A DNA stretch of 64,000 nucleotides, taken from the NCBI GenBank assembly GCA_021464415.1, contig CM038469.1:31192087-31256086 (forward strand), given 5' to 3'. The translations under genes and the position numbers were made by a program. Under the pieces are notes generated by a model. It ran no database searches. It saw only the letters and a list, made by a program, of their open reading frames with translations, and was not told the DNA's origin. Of this stretch, positions 25,199-35,529 are shown in pieces (position 1 is the first letter of the stretch; the number at the start of each line of letters is the position of its first letter). This stretch comes from Lonicera japonica (lineage: Eukaryota > Streptophyta > Magnoliopsida > Dipsacales > Caprifoliaceae).

Positions 25199-26809
25199 CA
25201 AATGATAAGATCAATCACTCATGCTGTGTTTACTTATAGTACATGACTAACCATCAATTAGCTAGCTATTATTTTTCTCAACATTAAACAGTATGAAAAT
25301 GGCGCTTATTGAAATTTATCATAGATGATTCATATGTTATCAACTACACAACATTTGATATAGACGTTCTTCAATTTCTTAAGTTCTAATTTACAGCCTC
25401 TTACTGTCCACAAGAGCCCGTATAACTACTGCATTTCAACAAGCAAATTTTGTAGAGATGACGTTTTCTAACTTCACAACATTCCATAAGTATGGGGGCC
25501 TTCCTCATATAAGACACGTTAACCACTCTACCAAGCCCTCAGGTCTTATCATAGATGCAATTTGGTAAGTGCAGGATATCAGGATTTAAAATAAAGCATA
25601 TATAAGTGCATGCGTGTGTTGTATGTACCATTAAAATGAAAGCAAGCCAACCATTTAGCGTAATGACTAAATATGGATCAAGAACTAGTATGTTTAGAAG
25701 AATGTGTGGCTGCAAAGTTAAAAAGGAGAAATATAGTAAGGTTGTAAAGGTCAGCAAACTAGAATCTTTTATCTAATTACTTTTTGAAGTGACCAATTGC
25801 CATTTTAACTATAGGAGGTAATAGAACAAGCACAAACCTGCTTGAGAAGCTCTATGATCAACACAAGGTTTCCAACCTTGACGGAATTTCGGATTCCAGA
25901 CATTCGTCAGCTAAATAATTTCAATGCAGGAATTTTGTCAGTCAATTTGAATAATTATGGACAGAAAGAGAAAGAAGGAGATGATAACGTTTGCATCTAC
26001 AGAAATTGACAAAAAATAACAATTGTTGGGGCGTCTGGTTGTCTACAGAAAGAGAAAGATGGATTTATTATTGATTATTTGAATAAATTACACCAACAAA
26101 AGTTAAAAAATAAAAACATAAGTTTAATATATTGGACTAAATCAAGAACAAAACAAGTAAATACAATCAAGTACAACCAAATGCAATCTAAAAATTAGGC
26201 CAACCACCAGTTTTATCTTATTAGAGTAGAGCTTCAAATCCTTGAAATCCTCTAAAATTCTGCAAATTTTATGGCCTACTTTTGAACAAAGAATCTACCT
26301 AAAAAGAGGAAAAGATAAATCTAATCTATTTCAAAAAGCCCTAAATAATATTCGCATTTCCTTTACACAACCAAAATCGAAAATTACAAACAAAACATTA
26401 CCAAATCGGTGCTCCTATTACTTTCAGCTTCCATCACCGGCCACATCCTCTCGAAAACCTGAGGACTCCGGTACATCGACCCTACCGGCGCCGTCTTACC
26501 GCCACCGCCACGACCGACAACATTCGTAACAACAACAACATCAAACCCTAGTGTACCCATATACAACAACATCCCCGAAATATACAACAACGGAGCAAAT
26601 AAAAGCACCGCTCTCCTCCTATACACAGCAGATATCACAGCATACGCAAGCCTCTCCAGCAGACTCTGCAGCTTCCGCTCGCCGATTCCGCCGCCTCCGC
26701 CGGAGTTCTTGCTCCGGCCGTGACGGAACCGGGGAGAAGAAGGCGGCGACGGAGAGTTCGCTACTCCGCTGGCCGCCCGCCCGCTCCCCAGCCGGCTGTA
26801 CCCGTGCAT
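15209..26809 (-). CDS. O-fucosyltransferase (PF10250) family protein, complete ten-exon gene
   Basis: Golgi-type glycosyltransferase, 578 residues. Exons: 26809-26402, 25910-25838, 23320-23253, 22598-22510, 21179-20982, 19116-18912, 18530-18363, 17542-17375, 16551-16361, 15377-15209; total 1737 nt, in frame, TAG at 15211-15209. The start ATG at 26809 ([11 protein letters not shown]) is the first in frame and resembles plant relatives. The N-terminus is Gly/Ser/Arg-rich and cytosolic, followed by a signal anchor ([21 protein letters not shown], about residues 71-91). Family motifs: ANGGLNQQR (exon 3), [17 protein letters not shown] (exon 4), [10 protein letters not shown] with the key HxR (end of exon 6), CPLTPLE (exon 7), [17 protein letters not shown] (exon 8), [16 protein letters not shown] (exon 9), TYPMPDCMC (exon 10). 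Plant PF10250 proteins include rhamnogalacturonan-I rhamnosyltransferases, so the substrate cannot be assigned from sequence. Confidence 0.93.
15620..15747. repeat. 64-bp tandem duplication in intron 9
   Basis: Two copies of a 64-bp unit starting AAATTTAAGTT (15620 and 15684) and containing CAACACTCAACAGATGCC. They differ at a handful of positions. Confidence 0.8.
16139..16350. repeat. 106-bp tandem duplication next to the exon 9 donor
   Basis: Two copies of a 106-bp unit (16139-16244 and 16245-16350) that differ at one base by eye (ATTG/ATCG). The second copy ends about 10 bp from the splice donor at 16360-16359. It contains no exon sequence. Confidence 0.88.
16980..17075 (+). mobile_element. 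Possible tRNA-like (SINE) fragment in intron 8
   Basis: CCTCAAGTAAGTGCACCG ... GGTTGTGGGTTTGAAACTG has the spacing of pol III A- and B-boxes with a B-box-like GGTTTGAAACT. No tail or target duplication was confirmed, so this is tentative. Confidence 0.3.
17654..17940 (+). mobile_element. Complete TRIM retrotransposon in intron 7
   Basis: 287 bp flanked by target duplication TGTAA (17649-17653 and 17941-17945). 71-bp LTRs (17654-17724 and 17870-17940) start TGTTAAGCATGATATTC and end GATGGTTATTAACA; four differences by eye. The primer site TGGTATCAGAGC begins at 17726, one base after the left LTR. A purine tract GAGGGAGGG (17861-17869) abuts the right LTR. The internal region is 145 bp and noncoding, so mobilisation must have been in trans. 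Confidence 0.92.
19154..19283 (-). mobile_element. Solo-LTR-like fragment just upstream of exon 6
   Basis: On the minus strand it begins TGTTGAGATTATAAATCCCA and ends CCTTTCAGCA (TG...CA), with an internal GGGGCTACTCCACC...CCAATTGGTTTTGGG block. No convincing target duplication (AAATG/AAAGA). It lies within 40 bp of the exon 6 acceptor (AG at 19118-19117). Confidence 0.5.
19560..19633 (-). mobile_element. TRIM fragment (one LTR plus primer site)
   Basis: The minus strand reads TGATATACATTGTTAGCCCA...AGCTTTTGGG...GGTTACTAACA (19633-19572), directly followed by TGGTATCAGAGC (19571-19560). Same LTR family as 1245-1413. No partner LTR was found. Confidence 0.65.
22387..22452 (+). mobile_element. 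Degenerate TRIM LTR remnant in intron 4
   Basis: TGTTAGCATGATTTAAATTG ... ATAGCTTAAACTTTTAGGTG resembles the LTR of the TRIM at 17654-17940. No primer site or second LTR. Confidence 0.45.
22670..22939. mobile_element. Stowaway-like MITE in intron 3
   Basis: The left end TACTCCCTCTGTCTCAAATT is the plant Stowaway consensus; the right end CTTAATTAGGGACAAATGGA is its degraded inverted counterpart. TA flanks on the left; no coding capacity. The interior is diverged and the right boundary is approximate. Confidence 0.65.
23661..23848 (-). mobile_element. tRNA-derived SINE in intron 2
   Basis: On the minus strand the element starts near GAGGTGGTCACTGGTCCAGT (A-box-like), has a B-box-like ATTCGAACC, and ends in a poly(A) (T run 23661-23672 on plus). 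It is flanked by a direct repeat TCACCCTTCTCT (23644-23655 and 23849-23860), a 12-bp target duplication typical of LINE-mediated retroposition. Length is about 188 bp. The family is not identified. Confidence 0.78.
24199..24226. repeat. GA microsatellite in intron 2
   Basis: Uninterrupted GA dinucleotide run of 28 bases. A second GA run of about 32 bases is at 25167-25198. Confidence 0.9.
24930..25160. mobile_element. hAT-like MITE in intron 2
   Basis: About 231 bp with inverted ends CAGTGTTCAGAAAATCC and CACTTTTCAGAATATTG. The flanks ATATATAT/ATATATGA are a degenerate 8-bp duplication. The interior includes GCGCTAGGCATTGGCC and the matching GGCCACCTAGGCACTGG, typical of plant CAGTG-ended MITEs. 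Confidence 0.55.
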
Positions 26810-28347
26810 GCCGCCGCCGGCGAGCAATCAAACAGGACTCGCTAAAAACACAATTTTATAGCAAACAATAAGCCAAGCAAATGCAAGCTAAATTATACAA
26901 GTCTAGTGATGAGATCGAGACTTGCGGAAATATCTCAGACTCCACTTCCGGCGAAAAACTTCGATTCATGAACTTCAACCATCAAAACTGTGTCACAAAT
27001 GTGCCTAAATGGGGAAGATTTTGTCGTTTCAATATCGGAAATTTTGGAGGAAAAGGAATTTTGTGTCGGTTTGAATATAGTGGCGAGCGTGAGTCACGGG
27101 GATATGTGATGTAAAAATGGGGAAAAGTTTTTATTTTTTTTGGTCCACGGGGGAAAGTTAAGTAATGGAGAGAGGAGAGTGGCAGCACTCAACTAACTCA
27201 ACTGGGTCTCACTCTCCTCTCCGCTCGATTTTGGTTCAACTTCGCCCAATTGAATTTAATTTAACATTAACACTAAGCTTGTGTTTAGTTTTAAAAATTG
27301 TATTTAAAAAAATAACGCTCATACACCCTAAATTAAAAGAATATATTAATTTATATTTTAAACATTTTTTTCGATACTTTACACCCTATAGGGTGTAAAG
27401 TACGTACATTTTTTAACAACGGTTAATATGCATATAGTGCGAAGCGTTGCAAAAAAATGTTTAAAGTATAAATTAATACATTCTTTTAGTTTGGGGTACA
27501 TTGGTATCATTTAGTCTTAATTTAAAGATTCTTCTTACTTTTACACTCCGTACAATAAAATAAATTAGATGCGGTAATAATTTCTATTAGTAGATTTGAG
27601 CTTGTTACTACTTCATAGTAAATTTGTATAAATTTTTTTATAAAATTTGATGAAAGTATTATGATTAGATTATATTTATAAAATTTTATTGGAAAATTTT
27701 ATCTAAAATTAGATGTGACGATTATGTAAAATTTTGATGATCAATAATAAATATAATATATATATATATATATATATATCAGATTTTTAGTATACTTACT
27801 TTCGATTTGAAATTTTTGACAAAATTTTATAAAATTTTATATTTATTAAAGAGATATCTTACCTAAATTTTAAAAAAAAAATTATTTATTTAATTCTTAA
27901 ATTACATTCTATTAAGTAAAATTTAATCCAAAATATAATGGAAATGAGCCAGACAACCAGTACACTTCCACTCACCACCATTTACTCTGCGGAACTTTTA
28001 TTCTGAGCGTGCTCGTCCTTTCTTTATCAATTTTATTTTTTTTTTTGAGAATTGACGGTGTGCTTTTTTCTCTTTTTAATTAAGTGGAGTAAAGGTCGCT
28101 TTATGTAATAATGTCTTAAAGTATTCCATTAATGAGCCTCTTGTTTTGGCTTTTGCACCGCGGGTTTCCAGGGACGCGGCTTTTTTTGAGAGTTGTGAAT
28201 ACTTTTGCGTTATGTAAGTTAATCGATAGGTAAGTGTGTTTGATAATCCTAATTTTATAATATATAATTATAATTATAATAAAATTTTAGAATTATGTTA
28301 TTTAAATAGACTAAAAGCTTTTGCATAAATTCTAAAAATATGAATTT
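26810..28347. other. 5' flank of the O-fucosyltransferase gene, then AT-rich intergenic DNA
   Basis: Probable 5' UTR/promoter directly upstream of the ATG at 26809, then AT-rich DNA with a TA microsatellite (27,756-27,779). No gene seen. A pyrimidine-rich stretch near 27,120-27,230 could be the core promoter, but no clear TATA box was fixed. Confidence 0.45.
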
Positions 28348-28350
28348 TAA

Positions 28351-28844
28351 GAGTATCTCTGACAGTAATGTATATTTAGATTTTGTGTAAAATATACAAA
28401 ATTTGTAAAAAATTTGAGCTCCAGCAGTCTTTTAAATTTAGCTTTTGTGTAAAACGAATATGTAAAATACACCCAAAGTTTACACTGCCACATCAACTTT
28501 TTCTTTTCTCAATTATTTTATAATACTTTAAAATGTAATAACTTTTAATAGAAATTATATAATTTAATAAAAAATATATATCTGAAATCTACTCATTAAG
28601 ACCAACAAATCAAGATCCATTGTTGTTATAATATTATGTATACCAAAATTCAAGAAAAAATAATAAAAATTGCATAAGATAATATCTAATATGCATAATT
28701 ATCTTATTGGTTCATTCAAAATTTATACAAAAGTTTAAAAATGTACCATTGGAACATATTTTTTTTACACTTCAAATTTTGTGTAAAAGTATCTTGACAC
28801 ATAGGATTTATACAAAAATATTTACACAACGGTTAAAGATGCTC
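28351..28844. mobile_element. Tourist-like (PIF/Harbinger) MITE
   Basis: 494 bp flanked by TAA (28348-28350 and 28845-28847). Inverted ends GAGTATCTCTGACAG and CGGTTAAAGATGCTC match the plant GAGCATCTC-type Tourist terminus. Interior noncoding, with repeated TTTTGTGTAAA blocks. Confidence 0.75.
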
Positions 28845-28847
28845 TAA

Positions 28848-29344
28848 GCGTTTAAATTTTATAAGAAAAATAGAGTTTTTCAATTCAAATTGTTATACAA
28901 AAATAAAAAAAAATCACCTTCAATCGTCACCACTCACCCCAAGTCTCGCACTCCCACAGCAGCCCCAAGCCCCACCCAAAACCTAACCCCGCCCACCTAT
29001 ATATATATATCAAAGAACTTAACTGCCATGGTCAATAGCATCGCTACTACATGCACCGGCCATTGCTAGAGCTTTGGCAACTGTTGATTAAACTACCGTG
29101 ATCATTACTGAAGCTCTGACGACGTCGCCAGAGCTTTGGCATGGTTGTTGGCAATGGTCGTGGAGTTTTGGTGATGTTCCTAGAGCTTCGAGATGGGTAA
29201 CGGGTATACAGGGCTTTAAGTCATTGCATTTTTTAAAATTTGAAACAACAAAGCAGCCAAACAAATAATTTTAGGATTTTAATAGAATTCTAAATGAAAG
29301 TTATATATAATCTAAACAATAGCATTGCAATTTTAAGAAAACCG
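28848..29344. other. Intergenic, no gene seen
   Basis: AT-rich DNA with a C-rich stretch (28,930-29,000) and several AGAGCTTTGGC-like repeats (29,060-29,190). No coding support. Confidence 0.45.
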
Positions 29345-29354
29345 ATACCAAGTA

Positions 29355-30491
29355 TTGGGCCAAATTTCAAAGCTTTTTAACTCGGTATTAGCCAATAAAC
29401 CCAAGTCAAATGAACCATTTGATATCTGTTGCCTAGATCCTCAGCCTATCAAAATCAGTTACCAAAAATTTAAAAAGTCATACTCGGATTATGTTCCAAG
29501 ATACAAAGCAAACATATTCTTTGTTGAACCCCATATGGTCGATAAAGATGACCCAGTTAAACTTGCAATCCAATATTTTCCTCCTGGCTAGCATTATGTA
29601 CCTCTTACCCCATACAAGTCACTATCCTATTATAAGGATATTCTTTTCCAAATGGAGTCAATCTTCATCAAACCTATTTATTCTAGAGATGATGAAACCA
29701 AAGTCATTTACCATTCTATTTACATCAAATAGTTAATCATAATGTCTGATTGGGGTAAACATCCTTCAGATCTTCATCTTCTCCAGGGCCAGGATAACCA
29801 TTTTTGTTATCATGATTATATTGAAGCCTGGCATAAGATATTTCTTTACCAAAATCAAACATTTAGTCATTCATGGTTCATTAAATTTGACCACAAATTT
29901 AAGAGTCAAATTCATTTCTGGTTCATTACCTAGTGGGAAAGATACGGTCCAACCGTGTCATTATTCCCCGAACCACTTCAAGACTAAGTAAACCATTTTA
30001 GCAAGTCAAAATACAAACCTCGATATTAAAATATCCCCCTACTACTATAATTCACTAGTAAGTATAAAATCCAGTGGATACTTAAGTGGCAGTACAATTT
30101 AGAAAACCCAGTCATTGAGTCAACCCCTCAAACTTCAAGTTCGAACCAAGCCATAATCAACAAATATTGCCAAATTGAACTAGTAACCTGCCAATTTTTA
30201 ATCAAATGGTGGGATAAATTTGATGTTCATAAGATCGTTGGCCAAGTCCAGAAGGAGTTTCCAACTATTCCTACTTTTGTACCCCTAGTTACCCCATTAA
30301 CCGTCCATTATCCCAGGTCCATAAAAGAAAAACGATCTATGAGTGGAACCAAGCTAGTAAAATCCAAATCAAGCCCTACTAGATCTATTGATACTACGGA
30401 TATCAAGAAATGCTCCAGATCAAATTTAAAATTATTAGCCAAGGCCCTCAGTGACAGGGTGAGTGAATTATACAAAAAAAGAAGAAAATGA
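29355..30491 (+). pseudogene. Pararetroviral ORF of unknown function, copy 1
   Basis: Discontinuous frames with the conserved core KWWDKF...GQVQKEFP and a C-terminal KCSR..LKLLAKALS block, both found again at 60,887-61,550 in copy 2. Stops include TAG 29589-29591, 29731-29733 and 29931-29933. The N-terminal part includes an aromatic-rich stretch (QTFSHSWFIKF, FWFIT). I do not know its function. Confidence 0.7.
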
Positions 30492-30859
30492 AGAAAAAAA
30501 TTCTCCTAAATTACCACAATCAGACCTGGGATCTATAACGAGCAAATACCCCTACAACAGTCAACTATTTTAAGATGGTCAAGACCCTTTCAATTAAAAT
30601 TTTGGTATTTTCACTCATTACTTAGATAAAAATCTAAGAAAAGCTTATATCAATATTTTAGTGGGATACCAAGCCATTCAAGTTAACATCATCTAGTCAA
30701 CAAGTCATTATACACCATTTGAAAGCTCCACCGAAAGCATAAAACATAAGGCATCTCGAGGCAGCTTTTCATACATATTACTGTTTATGAACAATCAAAA
30801 GCACTTTATTGTTCATCTTTCATTGGAAAGTAAATCATTACAAGACCTGCGTGATCCTA

Positions 30860-31469
30860 CAATGTCCTCTAAATTTCATCTATAAAAGAAAGGCCAGACA
30901 GAAGGAGAGGCAAGTCTCACACCATCTAATTGAAGAATTTTATCTACTCCTGAGTTTATTCTTGTATTAAATATTATTCAAAAAAATTGTAATTTATTTT
31001 CAAAGTCGTGTTCTCACAATCCTTCAGCTCAGATAATATTCAATAAACTTAGGTAAGTTTTAATTTCATGTTAAACTTTATTTTATAATTTCAATTCAGT
31101 TATTAATTCTAGTAATTAATTTGTGGTATTATCTGCGCACTCTTACATTTCTCATATAGCTTCCCGATTCCCCTTCCCCTTATGGTAACAGAGATTGTTG
31201 ATTGATTATTGGTATTATTGATCAATTTGATTTATTAGTCAATTTTTTTGAATCTGTTTATTCAAAATTCTTACTTCTTTTCAAAACTCCATTCTATAGT
31301 CACCTAAACTTGCTGTAGAACACCTATGTTAGGACAACCAGAGTTCAGTGTGGAAGCAGTTTTAAGCAAAGGTTAAAACATCTAGGCATGTGTTTGCTTA
31401 AGGTAAGAGGGTATACATTCTTAGAACCTGTTAAGAAAAGATAAAAAGAATTAGAGTAAACAGAGTAAA
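30860..31469 (+). promoter_or_regulatory. Pararetroviral promoter, leader and primer-binding site, copy 1
   Basis: A TATA box TATAAAAG (30881-30888) precedes AGGCCAGACAGAAGGAG. A degenerate tRNA-Met primer site TGGTAACAGAG lies at 31183-31193, with GCGCACTCT upstream as in copy 2. The leader runs to the movement-protein ATG at 31470. Confidence 0.65.
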
Positions 31470-32544
31470 ATGAGTCGACTTTTTAGATCTTATTCATTAA
31501 TTAGTTCAAGGTCAACTTTATCCTCAATTTCAGACATAATAAATCAGGAAAAACATAGTTATGAGAATGTAAACTTAAAAACTAAATATTGTAATATCCC
31601 CAAGCTAGGTTTCTCCTAAAGAAATTTACAAGTCAATTTTCTTAGGAATTTTGAAGTCAAATTACAATGTAAAAACTATAGAAAAAGTCTACGCAATTAA
31701 TAAAGAACATGAAAATTGTAGTTTGTTAACTACAGAAGTCATCAAACAACATAGGAAAAATGGAATAATTTTATCCATGTTGGTTCAAGTTGTAGTAAAA
31801 CCTTTAAGCATTAGAGGTATTAATTCATCAATTTTGTTGTGTCTTAGAGATGCATGATATTTAAATTATGTACCTAGCATTTTAGGTATCATGGACTTAA
31901 GCCTACATAATGGACCAGTACATTTTAATTGCTTTCCAGATTTCATTTTAAGTTTAAGTGATCCACATCTTCTGAAAGCATTAACTTTAAATATCAAATC
32001 TGTAGGATAACCCACTCAAATGATAGAAGGATCTCAAGCTCGTGCTTTGATATATAGAATTTATTATAAAACCATGAAAACAAATTTAAATGTTAAAGCA
32101 CTTAGTAAAAGCCCAAAAGATAAAACAATTTTAATTTAAAGCAATACTAGTGATGCTAATATACAGGTTCCAACGACTATCTTATGGAAAGAAATTAGTC
32201 CCCCCAGTCAGTGGATTTTAGATAATGAAATCCCACAAAGACCAGTTACTAGCAACATAATGAATTTAAACAATATAAAACAATTCTTAAACGGTTCTGT
32301 TAGAATAAGTTTTGATGAATTAAGATTGAAGACATCCCTAATCTTAGAAAATACATCTAGTACTTCAGCACCTTCTAGAATAGATACTATCTCTAGAAAA
32401 GATATCGATTTACTTAGTAAAACTCATATTCAAGATATTAAAATAAAAGGGATAAAAACTGAAGGACAAACTAGTTACCCTTGTTGTACTAATAATAAGT
32501 CAATTAATGAATCTGAAGAAGATGAACAATTATCACCTACTTAA
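31470..32544 (+). pseudogene. Pararetroviral movement protein (30K superfamily), copy 1
   Basis: The ATG at 31470 begins MSRLFRSYS; copy 2 preserves the same start at 60428. The core KPLSIRGINSS..LCLRDA followed by a LGIMDLSLHNGPVHFNC stretch is typical of caulimovirid movement proteins. Frames are interrupted by several stops, including TGA 31855-31857 and further in-frame stops to 32540. It would move virus between cells through plasmodesmata; here it is dead. Confidence 0.7.
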
Positions 32545-32569
32545 TCTGATTTTCAAACTAGGCCAATAA

Positions 32570-34440
32570 ATCATTAGCTTTATGTAATCAAAAAAGAATT
32601 CGAAATTGATTGGGTAACACTCACAGATGATTTCAATTAAAAAGAAAATAAAAGCAAAAGAAGACAATATAAGTATAGTTACTCAGAAAAAGAATTATTA
32701 AAAATTATAAGTAAATGGGAAAAATTTATGTCAGAAATTAAAATCAATATTAAATTTTTAGATTGGTATGAAAAATATTACAACAAATGTAATGTAATTA
32801 CAAAACTCAATGTGTTAAAGAAGATAAGTCAAGAGTTTTATCTAGTCACCCCCCCCCCCCACTAGAAACAATAAGTATTAATGTAAAAAATACTTCAATC
32901 TAGCCAGTCCATTTAAAATACCTGATGGTAACAATGATGATAAAAAGATAATTGAACAAAATAATTTTACTAACTAGTGTCTAGCAACAATAAGCAAATA
33001 GTTAGATAAAATTGAAAATAAAATAGAAAATACAATTGAAAACCTAGATAATAATAATAAAATAAAAAAATCCTTATTAAATTTACCTGAATCTAGACAG
33101 GGAATATGATTACCTAATAAAGACCAATAATTAGTTAGAACCCTAGATAAGTTATTTAAAAAATTAAAAACTAAATCAGAAACTAGTGGAACTAAGACAA
33201 TTACTGTCATTGATAAAAATACTAGTTGCAGTGAAGATGATAGTAATTTTACTATCTAAGGTATTAAAAATCAATTTAATAAATTAAGTTTCAAAAAACC
33301 AAATCCCACGGTCTAACAAAAAATTGGTATTCAAAACCTACCCCTCTAGATTTACAATTTGAATAAAGGAATTTGAATAATCAATTTTCTGTTTCATCCA
33401 ACAAAATGTATGAATGGAACATTGATGGACTTAGTGAACAAGAACTACTAAACAAATTGAATCATATGTCAATGGTTACTAATAGTTATCTAAGTGCATT
33501 CAATGATATGGGACAATCCGAAATCGATGAATTACTAGCATAAGGATTTACCGGAATTCTTAAATCTTGGTGAGAAAAACACCTCACCAAAGTTGCTAGA
33601 GATTCCATACTTCATGCCATTTAAAGAGATGATGAAAGAAACCCAATCTTCGATGAAAAAGTTGGTGTTGGTCCTCCTGATGGACTTAACACATTAATAT
33701 TCACCATAATAAAACATTTCATAGGAACACCTAGTAATATAACAAAAGGAATCAATGATCAACTAAGTAACCTTACTTGTCCCATACTTAGTGATTTTAG
33801 ATGGCATAAGGATGTATTCACCTCTAGACTCATGATGAGAGACAATAATAATAATTAAACCAATTTGAAAAGAAAAATCAGTTAATGGTTTACCCAGTAT
33901 ATTTGCCCATAAAATCCGAGAAAAATTAAGTAAAGATTTAGGATTCATAGATTATGATAATTTAACCTACAGAGATATTATGAGTCAAATCCAAAAAACA
34001 GGTCTTAAAATATGTATAGATTTGAAGATTAGTAAACAAGTGAATAAAGATAAAAATAAAGCTAAGTACAAATTATGTACATTTTGTGAGCAGTATGGAT
34101 TACCCCCCATTGCTCCCTCTAGAAGGAAAAACAAACATAGTAAGAAAGAAAAATACCATAAAAAATATAAACATAAAAGAAAATGTAATACTCAATGTGA
34201 TTATTACAAAAAAAAATCACCAAATAAAAAGAAAAATAAATTTAAGGGTAACAAAAGTTATAACAAAAGTAATGTCATTATCATAATTATGGTAACAAAG
34301 GCTATTATAAAAATGAATGCAAAGTTAAAGAAAAGCTTAATCAATTAAATATATCTAATGAAGATACTAAGCAAATTCTAGAACTAATGAGAGTTGAGAA
34401 CGACTCTAGCGGTAATGAATATCCAGGATCTGATATTCCT
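32570..34440 (+). pseudogene. Pararetroviral coat-protein region, copy 1
   Basis: Broken frames resembling caulimovirid capsid: an acidic/Asn-Lys-rich N-terminal part, YEWNIDGLSEQELLNKLNHM near 33,409, GFTGILKSW, then a Lys-rich basic tail (about 34,110-34,270). The zinc-knuckle position (about 34,276-34,320) reads YHNYGNKGYYKNEC: two Cys and the His are Tyr, so zinc binding would be lost. Many stops. Confidence 0.65.
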
Positions 34441-34500
34441 TCTTAATCTTTCAGTAATTCTAATAGTCAATCTAATAGTGAAGATAGCCAATCAGCTAAA

Positions 34501-35470
34501 GCAACTTTAGGATGCGCAAACAATTGCATTGATGCCTGTTGCAATAAAAGATTAAATGTATTAACTAAAAATGATGAGGAAAAAACTTTATTAATTGATT
34601 TAATAAGTAAAATAATAGACTCATAGTTAAAAACTCAGTATATGAAACAATTAAAAGATTTATTAACTAAAGAGACAAAAGAAAGGAAAATAATTAAAAA
34701 TAAAGAAAAACCCTTATTTAGTTTAAATAAAACTTTAGAAAGGTTTAAAAATTCAGTTAAAGAAATCACCTCACATGAATTAAATCAAGAAGTTAATAAA
34801 TTAAAAAAGAAAATTTCGAAACTTAAGCAAGAAATTCTTGAAATAAAACAAGAAATGCTAGCGAAAATCACTAAACTCAACAATAGATCAAAATTCAAAT
34901 TAAATGATTCTTCTGAAGAAGATGAATATGAAACATCTAAAGTTAACTATCCAGACAGTGATACTGAATTAGAAAATATGATTAATGGACAAGGAAATTC
35001 ATTATATGTATTAAAGGATATAACAATCTAAAAATGGTATGTTAATGTCACACTAGTTATAAACAAAACATTTGTTGTTGAACTTCCAGCATTAATATAT
35101 ACTGGAGCATACCTGAATTCAGGAAGGACTTGTTCCAACTACCTATTATGAAAAAACAAGTAAAAGATTAAGTTCAGCAAATGGTAGTCAAATAAATATT
35201 AAGTATAAATTTTCCAAAGTTCATATCTGCCAAGATGGTGTTTGTTTTAAGACATCATTTGTCTTAATAAGAAACATGACGGATAGGATTATCTTGGGAC
35301 TTCCATTTATATACTTACTATATCCATTTACTACTACAACTAAAGGATTAATTTCTTATCAATTAGGTCAGAAAGTTACATTTAGTTTTCTTACTGAACC
35401 TAAAGAAAAAGATTTAAAAATAATAAAAGAATAATCAATTTCCAAGTCATTAAATTTACTTCACAATAAA
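34501..35470 (+). pseudogene. Pararetroviral coiled-coil and aspartic protease region, copy 1
   Basis: A Lys/Glu heptad-rich coiled coil (34,642-34,900) leads into a retropepsin domain. The catalytic DTGA motif reads YTGA (Asp to Tyr), and a short deletion nearby (about 35,115) shifts the frame. Later blocks ANGSQ and GLPFIYLLYPF match copy 2. Confidence 0.75.
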
Positions 35471-35529
35471 AGAAATTATTTAAAAATTTTAAAGGATGAA
35501 ATTAAATATAAAACGTTTGAAGAACAATT

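Noticed and set aside
26551..26871. Plus-strand 106-codon frame and a second minus-strand frame over exon 1
   Set aside because: These are GC-rich shadows of O-fucosyltransferase exon 1 in other frames; only the MHGYSRLG frame continues through the exon joins.
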